A DNA stretch of 64,000 nucleotides from Ectothiorhodospira sp. BSL-9. GTDB taxonomy: Bacteria; Pseudomonadota; Gammaproteobacteria; Ectothiorhodospirales; Ectothiorhodospiraceae. The notes beneath the pieces are model-generated. The model ran no database searches. It saw only the letters and a list, made by a program, of their open reading frames with translations, and was not told the DNA's origin. Made by a program: the position numbers and the translations under genes. Shown here piece after piece: positions 1-5,937 of this stretch; position 1 is the stretch's first letter, and the number at the start of each line of letters is the position of its first letter. The DNA lies in NCBI RefSeq assembly GCF_001632845.1, contig NZ_CP011994.1:3048001-3112000 (forward strand), written 5' to 3'.

Positions 1-849
1 AAGAATGGATGCGATGCGCCGATCATCACCCGGAGTACGCAGGTCCGCCACACGGCGACAGTAAGAGACTGGAATATCAGGATCCGACGGTTCAACGCCT
101 GATAATTCCTTAGTCATATCCTTTAGCGCCTTGGGAGCAAACTCGGGGATATCCAAACCCACTGGATCCTCCTCCCAAACGCTTCTTTTCCCACCCGAAA
201 CGACTGGATAGGTGTGAAGGTCTGACTGACTCAATGTAGTCGGTCGCTTGATCTTCGCCGTATGTGTGTTCGAGTCATATGCAGTATCTCTTGTCGCCCG
301 AGGAACACCAGGCACCCTGTCTCCTGTGACGAGTCCACGGGCTCGTGTCCATTCGGCATGAGTCAGAGAATTCAGGGATCCTTCCGTTTGCACGCGTTTT
401 TTAAATTCATTACGCAGCTGGCCCGGCCATGGAGACGCTCTCAGGATTTCCTTCAGCGCCTTACGAACGACCAAGCAGTCGTTATAATAGGTATCCGGGC
501 TAGTCAAGTCGACATCTTCCCCAATGGCCTCTCTCCCCAGATAATGAGTAATGACCTCATGCGCCTCAATAACCGGGCCAAAATCCTTACTGATCGCCAG
601 ATGCGCCGCAAAAAGCGGATACGTCGTGTATAGGGCCGATGGCTGATCCTGTTGGATGTGTGCTAAGCGGTCCACCACTTCATTTAATTCAGCCCCCCTT
701 CCTGTCCATTCTGTTACCTTTTTCAGACAGGACCGGCTCACGGGGACACCAAAATCGAAAATGAATTCGATTATGATATTTGGTGGATCTTCAAGCTCTT
801 TCTCCCAGAGTTGCAATACTTCGCTTGGGGTATGGGCGTTAGTGCTCAT
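1..849 (-). CDS. Unidentified protein, N-terminal part (runs off the left edge)
   Basis: An uninterrupted frame reads from an ATG at 849 down to base 1 without a stop, so at least 283 residues are visible and the C-terminus lies outside. The start overlaps the last 11 bases of the upstream gene (839-1657), which suggests translational coupling in a two-gene operon. The protein is soluble-looking, with no signal peptide or membrane segment. It starts MSTNAHTPSEVLQLWEKELE and contains an acidic, helix-rich first half (LYTTYPLFAAHLAIS, HEVITHYLGREAIGEDVDL) and a basic middle (KIKRPTTLSQSDLH). I do not recognise the family. Base composition is AT-richer than the rest of the window, in line with acquired DNA. 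A large recombinase or other island-core protein is possible from context only. Confidence 0.75.
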   Translation of the reverse strand, partial: MSTNAHTPSEVLQLWEKELEDPPNIIIEFIFDFGVPVSRSCLKKVTEWTGRGAELNEVVDRLAHIQQDQPSALYTTYPLFAAHLAISKDFGPVIEAHEVITHYLGREAIGEDVDLTSPDTYYNDCLVVRKALKEILRASPWPGQLRNEFKKRVQTEGSLNSLTHAEWTRARGLVTGDRVPGVPRATRDTAYDSNTHTAKIKRPTTLSQSDLHTYPVVSGGKRSVWEEDPVGLDIPEFAPKALKDMTKELSGVEPSDPDIPVSYCRRVADLRTPGDDRRIASIL

Positions 850-1657
850 CTCTTGACCGCCTTCTGCTACTTATCCAAGTAGCCAAGGACATCGCTATGG
901 ACTTTAACTCTTCAGAGTCCTGCTTATCACACGCATGCTCCCAATACTTATTAGTTAGACGTTCAATCCACTGGTTTTTCTTCTCTTCGAAGATTGTATC
1001 CAGCTCGCCCATAAACTCTTTAAATGAAGGTAGCTTAGGCTCGAAATCTTCCTTTGAATTAAAAATTTTAAGCCTTTCGTAAAGCAAGCGCGCACTTTCT
1101 AAGTTCTTAATACTGGCATCCCTATCCAGCTGCAAGCTTCTTGGGCTAAATCGTCCAAGCATTAATGCGCCAAGGTGTTGAGGTTTTATAACCTTGTCCT
1201 CACTAACTCCACCCAGTACATATCTTCCGACCAATTCCCGGAGCTGCTGATCTGTGAATAGCGGCCTTAATACATAACGGCGACAGTGAGAGTCGAGTAT
1301 TCCAGAGGCGGCTTGAGCGAGATCATGGAGTAAAAATCGGACCATTCTTTCCATACCAGACACATTAAAGAAACTAGTGTCATTGATAACCCAAACGTAC
1401 AATCTATCCGACATAGAAAGACAAGGCGACGGGATGCTGGGAAGCATCCAGTTTAGCTGCTCATCAACCTCATCAATGCGCAAAATAATCGGCGGTGAAG
1501 AGAGTAATACTGGTTCGGGTGAAGGTGGGCGAGATGTATCGATCCATTCCCCTGGAATCCGGCATTCTGCCGCTGAGCGAAGCGCTATCTCTCCAGAAAG
1601 AAATAGCTGTCCAGCAATGTGGATACGTACATTCCCTGATAGCTCCTGCGACAACAT
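839..1657 (-). CDS. Unidentified 272-residue protein, first gene of the left-edge operon
   Basis: A 272-residue frame whose ATG is preceded by a GGGAG ribosome-binding site at good spacing, with an in-frame TAA further upstream. The next gene starts inside its 3' end (11-base overlap). There is no signal peptide or membrane segment. The C-terminal third is charged and helical (FKEFMGELDTIFEEKKNQWI, ending SSRRRSRDEH), and the middle contains a possible globular segment around GMERMVRFLLHDLAQAASGI. I do not recognise the family. AT-rich codon use and its position near a disrupted tRNA gene suggest that it and its neighbour belong to an integrated element. Confidence 0.7.
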   Translation of the reverse strand: MLSQELSGNVRIHIAGQLFLSGEIALRSAAECRIPGEWIDTSRPPSPEPVLLSSPPIILRIDEVDEQLNWMLPSIPSPCLSMSDRLYVWVINDTSFFNVSGMERMVRFLLHDLAQAASGILDSHCRRYVLRPLFTDQQLRELVGRYVLGGVSEDKVIKPQHLGALMLGRFSPRSLQLDRDASIKNLESARLLYERLKIFNSKEDFEPKLPSFKEFMGELDTIFEEKKNQWIERLTNKYWEHACDKQDSEELKSIAMSLATWISSRRRSRDEH

Positions 1658-2010
1658 AAATTCTCCCGTAGTTCTCTTGGCTGCCTTCCTTGGCGACTGC
1701 AGTGCTTATTCACGCGAACCCAAGGACACTTGGGCCGGCATTATTACTGAGCAGATGGACCATAATCCTTCCGACGCTAATCATCACCACACCTCATGGG
1801 TGAATATACAGTCAGCGCCAAAATAAATCAAAGCCCGCCGATCGGACGTCGCGGCACCAGTGGCGCGACAAGTATCTTTCCCGCCAACACTCATATCTCA
1901 GCTGCCCCACGATGTGCCACCATGTGGATGGCTGGCACCGATTTATGGGTGAATCATACCTTTCGTCTACGGAATGGACGTCGGCATCGATGCTGAAAGC
2001 TACGTTCGTT
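1658..2010. other. Gene-poor stretch upstream of the left-edge operon
   Basis: No frame here looks like a real gene on either strand. The segment lies between the start of the 839-1657 gene and the RES relic. It contains two short similar stretches, around 1795-1810 and 1944-1958 (both reading ATGGGTGAAT), but no convincing terminator, tRNA or repeat array. It should hold the promoter of the minus-strand operon, though I cannot point to clear -35/-10 boxes. Confidence 0.4.
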
Positions 2011-2355
2011 TCAACAGCATTCGACAAACTCACCTCGCGAAAGGCTTGCGTCGAGGTGAAGTGGGTTGATCAGTACGTTGCGCTCGACACGCGCGACAAA
2101 GGAGGGAACGAAAAGAACCGCCGTACGTTGGTCCGCAGTCCAGCAGACTCCGTACTCCCGGGCAGCCTCGCAGTCCGGATCCGCCCAGTCGGGCAATAGG
2201 TCTGCGTTCACCATCTCGTAACTGAGCCCACGAGGGAGCGTGATCCGAATGAAGTGCTGGTCCGGGGGCATCAGGCCATCGGCATGAACCAGTTTTTCCA
2301 GCATCGCCGTTGAGTAATTGTTGTTTCCCAGATTATTCCCCGCCCCTTTTCCCAC
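2011..2355 (-). pseudogene. RES-domain toxin relic (both ends missing)
   Basis: The frame carries the middle and late part of a RES-family toxin, the NAD-consuming partner in Xre/RES toxin-antitoxin systems. Visible family features are LVHADGLMPPDQHFIRITLP, the acidic VNADLLPDW segment, the GVCW...RTAVLFVPS stretch and the late NVLINPLH motif. The N-terminal part with the early catalytic arginine region is missing; the first residues (MGKGAGNNLGNNN) do not look native. The C-terminus after NPLH diverges into unrelated residues and stops early. RES proteins are normally about 150-230 residues, so this fragment should be inactive. No Xre-type antitoxin gene is visible next to it. I assign the family from remembered motifs. 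Confidence 0.6.
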
Positions 2356-2480
2356 GCAGATCCTGGCTGCAGGCCGAGGCTTTTCCCGGATTATGCCCTC
2401 GCGCGGAGGATTCCTGGAAGGTGAACGGATGCGGGAGAGCGTAGGCGCGAGCCTTTGGTGACTCGCGCCCGGGAGAGGGT

Positions 2481-2687
2481 TCAGAAGGGATCCTGCTCGT
2501 CGTCGAACAGGGAGGTCTGGCGCAGGCTGAGGGATTGACGCTCGGCGGCCATGGCCTCATGCAGGGCGATGGCGTAGCGATGGCCGATGTGCTCGGTGAG
2601 GATCTCCAGCAGTTCCCACACAGCCAGGACCTGTTCCGGGGTCCAGTGAGCCGGCAGGGGGATGGCGAGGGTGTGATGGTGGGTCAT
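2481..2687 (-). CDS. Small (68-residue) protein of a transposition module
   Basis: A 68-residue reading frame whose ATG overlaps the stop of the preceding ATPase fragment in an ATGA arrangement (2684-2687), so the two genes were translationally coupled. The sequence begins MTHHHTLAIPLPAHWTPEQV, has a predicted helix (LAVWELLEILTEHI) and an acidic tail ending LFDDEQDPF. Small proteins of this look follow ExeA/TniB-type AAA ATPases in some insertion sequences; that association is from memory. Because the ATPase is only a C-terminal stub and no transposase is visible, this is probably a leftover of a decayed element even though its own frame is intact. Confidence 0.55.
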   Translation of the reverse strand: MTHHHTLAIPLPAHWTPEQVLAVWELLEILTEHIGHRYAIALHEAMAAERQSLSLRQTSLFDDEQDPF

Positions 2688-2911
2688 GGTCGCAACTCCT
2701 CCAGGGCGGTCTGCAGGTGGTCGGCGCTGACCCGGTGGACCTGATCCTGGGCGGCGCAGGTCAGGGCGTAATGGGCCAGGCGGCCGACGGGGCGTGGCAT
2801 GCCGTGGGTGGCCTGGTAGAGGCCTTCGATGGCCTCGGGTTCGAACAGGGGCAGTTCGCAGCCGACCCGGCGCAGGCGGTGGGCCAGATAGTCGGGCAGT
2901 TCCTCGCGGGA
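2684..2911 (-). pseudogene. C-terminal fragment of an ExeA/TniB-like transposition ATPase
   Basis: About 75 residues match the lid/C-terminal region of AAA ATPases that assist transposition: YLAHRLRRVGC, then LFEPEAIEGLYQATHGMP, RLAHYALTCAAQ and VSADHLQTALEEL. The Walker A and B motifs lie in the missing N-terminal part, so the product cannot be an active ATPase. Upstream the frame runs straight into the GC-rich REP-like repeat at 2923-2980, which appears to mark the breakpoint. The frame stays technically open to an ATG at 3142, but that extension is repeat-derived and low complexity. Confidence 0.6.
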
Positions 2912-2922
2912 GCCGGCATGGG

Positions 2923-2980
2923 CACCGCGGGAGCTGGCCCTGCCGGCGATGCGCTGCGGCAGCAGCGCCATGGCCATGCC
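2923..2980 (+). repeat. REP-like repeat, copy A
   Basis: This segment is a diverged copy of the 70-base unit found at 3951-4020 and 5741-5810, sharing GAGCTGGC, TGCCGGCGATGCGCTGCG and CAGCGCCATGGCCATGCC. It abuts the truncated ATPase gene and probably accompanied or mediated that truncation. Confidence 0.7.
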
Positions 2981-3009
2981 AAGTGCCAGCCGCTTTCGCG
3001 AGGGGCCCA

Positions 3010-3186
3010 CTACTCCGCCCAGCCGCGCCACCGATACACCCACAACCCCAGATACTCCTTGATAGCCACCGCCCGCGTACTGTCCGCCAGGGCCTGAGCA
3101 CCCGGCAACCAGCGCAGCAGATCCTGCAGGCAGTGGCTCCACCTCAAAATCCGTGGGTGCCCGATCAGGTCGTGCGGGAACGTATT
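3010..3186 (-). pseudogene. Tail of an unidentified protein gene
   Basis: On the minus strand a frame ends in TAG at 3012-3010 after a tryptophan-rich stretch that looks genuinely coding: it includes LIGHPRILRWSHCLQDLLRW and later YLGLWVYRWRGWAE. Upstream it loses support in the AT-rich region. A second, overlapping frame in the same place is glycine-rich and looks like a shadow. I cannot name the family. It may be another piece of decayed mobile DNA truncated at its 5' side. Confidence 0.3.
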
Positions 3187-3197
3187 GTTCGCCGGTA

Positions 3198-3756
3198 AAA
3201 GATGTCCTCAGGCTGATAAATTAAAAGCTCATTTGCTTCAGGTTTTTATAAAATCTTTTCCCTATAAAAGACCATAAAATAAAGATGCTGATTATGATAA
3301 AAACCACTCAACTAGATATATATGAGTCGACCACGATCGTTGACTTTCAGGTCAATCCAAAAGTGATATTATTTTAATAATCGACTTAGTCTTTGGGCGC
3401 AAAGAAAGCCGGCTTTATCTCCAGAAAAAACACGCCGGCCACCCTAAAATCACCCCAAATTCACGCAAATGCGCACGCTAATACATGCATATCTCCCCTT
3501 GCTGGCGCGCATAAATGCATTAGAATTCGGATTTATACGCAGATTTGCGCATCCAAGCGTCATTACCTAAGCGGCAATTTATGAGGTGGTACTCATTCTT
3601 TTGAGTTATTTTCAATGGAGGTCTGAGCCCAAGTGAGCCCAGGGTAGTGCCCAAAAAAACGCACCCAAGCTGGCCTTAAATGACCATACATGAGCTAATG
3701 TGCTGATTTTGCTAGAGAGGGATCTCTGGAGGGGTGTGTGCGCAGAAATGCGCGAA
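3198..3756. other. AT-rich non-coding segment bordering the tRNA-Val fragment
   Basis: No gene is supported here. The composition is markedly AT-rich compared with the chromosome to the right. It contains an inverted repeat (TTGAC/GTCAA at 3340-3356) and at least three related near-palindromic words built on CGCA...TGCGC, at about 3463-3476, 3535-3551 and 3738-3753. Such arrays of short sites next to a broken tRNA gene resemble the arm-type or accessory-factor region of an integrase attachment site. No integrase gene is seen within the window. Confidence 0.4.
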
Positions 3757-3797
3757 CCATGTCAAGGTAGTGCTCTAACCAGCTGAGCTACGCGCCT
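3757..3797 (-). pseudogene. 5' half of a tRNA-Val(GAC) gene
   Basis: On the minus strand, from 3797, the sequence gives an acceptor 5' strand AGGCGCG, the D arm GCTCAGCTGGTTAGAGC, the anticodon 5' stem CTACC and the loop TTGACAT (anticodon GAC), followed by only two bases of the 3' stem. The variable loop, T arm and acceptor 3' strand are absent; unrelated AT-rich DNA follows at 3756 and below. A break just past the anticodon loop is typical of integrase crossover in that loop. The intact promoter lies immediately upstream (3816-3843). Confidence 0.8.
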
Positions 3798-3815
3798 GTC
3801 GTGTTCGAGTTGGGC

Positions 3816-3843
3816 ATTATACAGGCTGTCAGTAATGTGTCAA
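3816..3843 (-). promoter_or_regulatory. Consensus sigma-70 promoter of the broken tRNA-Val gene
   Basis: On the minus strand, TTGACA (3843-3838) and TATAAT (3821-3816) are both perfect consensus boxes with a 16-base spacer. Initiation should fall a few bases before the tRNA 5' end at 3797. The promoter now fires leftwards through the tRNA half into the AT-rich element DNA. Confidence 0.8.
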
Positions 3844-3950
3844 ACGTTTTCTCAGAATTTTGATTTAAAAGGATTTTTTCGTTTCGCAACCCGCCAGCCG
3901 ACCCGATGAGCACGCCAGTTCCACCAGGTTGCGTGAAGGGCCGTCGGAGG

Positions 3951-4020
3951 CACCGTAGGAGCTGGCCTTGCCGGCGATGCGCTGCGACAGCAGCGCCATG
4001 GCCATGCCTGGGTGCCCACC
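3951..4020 (+). repeat. REP-like repeat, copy B
   Basis: A 70-base unit differing from copy C (5741-5810) at a single base. Its head, GTAGGAGCTGGCCTTGCCGG, resembles Pseudomonas-type REP sequences. It sits directly before the palindrome at 4019-4089, downstream of the first AAA/nuclease paralogue. Confidence 0.75.
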
Positions 4021-4089
4021 GCCTCGCAAAAGGGGACAGACACCTTTTCCCGGAAAGGGAAAAGGTGTCTGTCCCCTTTTGCGAGGCGG
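4019..4089. repeat. Perfect 33-bp palindrome with a 5-base loop
   Basis: Arms 4019-4051 and 4057-4089 are perfect reverse complements around the loop GGAAA. The core word is AAAAGGGGACAGACACCTTTT. It lies just past the stop of the 4095-5663 gene and could end transcription from either side, as each arm carries T/A runs. A second copy with 26-bp arms lies at 5854-5910. Confidence 0.85.
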
Positions 4090-4094
4090 CAGCC

Positions 4095-5663
4095 TTAGAG
4101 GGTCTCTATGTCAAACGCCACGATCTGCCGCTGCTCGCTGGAGAACTCCACACCAATGAGGTGGATCGGCTTGCCGCTGGCCCGGTACTTGTCGGCATAG
4201 CCCCTGGCCTTGATCTGCTCCAGCGCCCTGCCCTCGGGAAGCTGCTCCACCACCTTGAACTCGAACAGGTAGATGTGGCCACCGAAGTCCACCGTCATGT
4301 CCACCTTGCCATGGTGGCTTGAGTCTTCCACCGTGATCTGGAGCCCCAGGGCGGCAAAGTGGCTGTAGAACACGCTGGCATAGTGCCCTTCGTACCGGGC
4401 AATCGGGTTGTTGCGATACCAGTCATGGGGCAGGCCGGCGTACAGGGCCTTGAGGTGAGCCTCCAAGCCCGCCAGATCGTGTCGCTGCAGAATGTCCATC
4501 AGGCTCAGCTGGTGGGTCTGGGCCTCGCTGTGGCCGATGCCCAGCACCGGAAGCAGCAGGTCGTTGAGGCTGCTCTCCACCTCCAGGTTGGGGAACCCCA
4601 GCGTGTAGAGCCGGTAACCCAGCATGGGCTCCTGCATCTCCTTGATGGTGATATAGCCGGTTTGGAACAGCAGACCTTCGGTGGTGATGTCATCCACATC
4701 GAAACGCCCGAGCAGCTGGGCCCTGGCCTGGAGCCGATCCAGCTGGGGGGTGAAGATGCCGCGCTGCTTGAGCAGATCAATGAGGAAGGTGGGCGTGGCG
4801 CTCTCGAACCAGTACGGGCCGAACTCGCGCTTCTGGAGCAGCAGCAGCACATCGAAGGGATTGTAGACCGATGTGACCTCGGAGCCGCCCCAGCGGTAGC
4901 CGTTGTACCAGGTGCGTATCGCCTCGCGGTCCAGGCCGGGCAGCTCCGGAGCAAATACCGTGTCGATATCCTCATCGGCATAGCCGCAGATCGTGCTGAA
5001 GGGCGCATCCAGGGTAATGTCGTTGAGGTTGTTCAGCCCCGAGAACAGACTGACCTTGCTGAATTTAGACACCCCGGTGAGCAGCGCCAGGTGCAGGTGG
5101 GGGTCGGCATCCTTGAGAACGCTGTAGAGGTTCTTCAGCCCCTCGCGCAGTTCCCGGGCACGCTCCGGTTCCAGGATGTTGTCCAGGATGGGCTTGTCAT
5201 ACTCGTCAATGAGAACAACGACACCCTGGCCGTAGTGAGCGTGAGCCTGGCGAATGAGCGATGAAAACTCGGCGGAGATCAGCTTGGCAGGGGGATGGGG
5301 CAGCCCGAGTTTTTCACGCTGCGTGTTCAGTTGATGCCAGATGTGGTCATCCAGTTCCTGACGGGTCTTGTGGACGCCATCGGCAAAGCTCAGGCGAATC
5401 ACCGGGTGAGTGTGCTGCCAGTCCCAGCGGTCATGAATGTACAGACCCTCGAAGAGTGACTGACGGCCCTCGAACAGGCAGCGCAGGGTGTCCAGCAACA
5501 GGCTCTTGCCGAATCGCCGGGGCCGGGAGAGAAAGTAGTACTTGTTCTGGTGAACCAGGCGCTCAATGATCGGCGTCTTGTCCACATAGTAGTAGCCCCC
5601 CTCGCGAATCTCGGAGAAGGTTTGAATGCCAATGGGGAGTCTGAGCCGCTGATGGTCAGCCAT
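4095..5663 (-). CDS. AAA-ATPase-like/PD-(D/E)XK nuclease-family protein, paralogue 1
   Basis: A 522-residue protein of the common AAA-ATPase_like plus PDDEXK_9 architecture. The N-terminus has the family signature GGYYYVDKT near residue 25 and a P-loop variant SRPRRFGKSLLLD near residue 46-58; VVLIDEYDKPIL near 150-165 is the Walker B equivalent. The C-terminal 70 residues carry a nuclease-like core, GKVDMTVDFGGHIYLFEFKV, with the D and ExK residues present. The biological role of this family is not established; it is often multi-copy and variable. The gene is one of two tandem copies (the other at 5938-7506) sharing upstream and downstream sequence, offset by 1843 bases. The start is set by the strongly conserved N-terminal MADHQRLRLPIGIQTF shared by both copies. 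Confidence 0.85.
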   Translation of the reverse strand: MADHQRLRLPIGIQTFSEIREGGYYYVDKTPIIERLVHQNKYYFLSRPRRFGKSLLLDTLRCLFEGRQSLFEGLYIHDRWDWQHTHPVIRLSFADGVHKTRQELDDHIWHQLNTQREKLGLPHPPAKLISAEFSSLIRQAHAHYGQGVVVLIDEYDKPILDNILEPERARELREGLKNLYSVLKDADPHLHLALLTGVSKFSKVSLFSGLNNLNDITLDAPFSTICGYADEDIDTVFAPELPGLDREAIRTWYNGYRWGGSEVTSVYNPFDVLLLLQKREFGPYWFESATPTFLIDLLKQRGIFTPQLDRLQARAQLLGRFDVDDITTEGLLFQTGYITIKEMQEPMLGYRLYTLGFPNLEVESSLNDLLLPVLGIGHSEAQTHQLSLMDILQRHDLAGLEAHLKALYAGLPHDWYRNNPIARYEGHYASVFYSHFAALGLQITVEDSSHHGKVDMTVDFGGHIYLFEFKVVEQLPEGRALEQIKARGYADKYRASGKPIHLIGVEFSSEQRQIVAFDIETL

Positions 5664-5740
5664 GCCTGGCCCTCCGGGGACAAGTCGTGTGCCGGCGGCA
5701 GTCTATCATGGCCCGGAAGGCCCTTGTGGGAGCTGGACGG

Positions 5741-5837
5741 CACCGTGGGAGCTGGCCTTGCCGGCGATGCGCTGCGACAGCAGCGCCATGGCCATGCCTG
5801 GGTGCCCACCGCCTTCGCGGGCAAGGCCCGCTCCCAC
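5741..5837. repeat. Convergent REP pair (REPIN/BIME-like), contains copy C
   Basis: A forward REP-like word GTGGGAGCTGGCCTTGCCGG starts at 5745, and a reverse partner whose complement reads GTGGGAGCGGGCCTTGCCCG ends at 5837. The two inverted ends enclose the shared unit 5741-5810. The layout matches REP doublets mobilised by RAYT transposases in Pseudomonas and relatives; no RAYT gene is in the window. Degenerate half-elements (GTGGGAGC) also occur at about 5725 and 7568. Confidence 0.75.
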
Positions 5838-5853
5838 AAAGGCCTGCCACCTC

Positions 5854-5910
5854 GCAAAAGGGGACAGACACCTTTTCCCGGAAAGGGAAAAGGTGTCTGT
5901 CCCCTTTTGC
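5854..5910. repeat. Perfect 26-bp palindrome, second copy
   Basis: Arms 5854-5879 and 5885-5910 are perfect complements around GGAAA and are identical in core to the palindrome at 4019-4089. It lies in the same relative place, just downstream of the second AAA/nuclease paralogue, so it was either duplicated with the gene or inserted at the same target twice. Confidence 0.85.
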
Positions 5911-5937
5911 TGCTCCTCCTGGGAGAAGGAGGCAGCC

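Noticed and set aside
262-856. Plus-strand frames of 123 and 66 residues at the left edge
   Set aside because: They lie antisense to the open minus-strand frame 1-849, which has a coupled start and consistent coding texture; the plus frames show no family features.
2684-3142. A full 152-residue protein from the ATG at 3142
   Set aside because: Only the last ~75 residues look native; the first half is glycine-rich translation of a REP-like repeat and of another gene fragment.
3463-3757. A possible CRISPR array
   Set aside because: The repeated words are short, differ from each other and are unevenly spaced, with no direct repeats of 25-35 bases.
4359-5264. Long plus-strand frame antisense to the first AAA/nuclease paralogue, with a counterpart at 6202-6840
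   Set aside because: It is the complement of a real, domain-bearing gene and repeats in the second copy for the same reason; composition is typical of GC-rich shadow frames.
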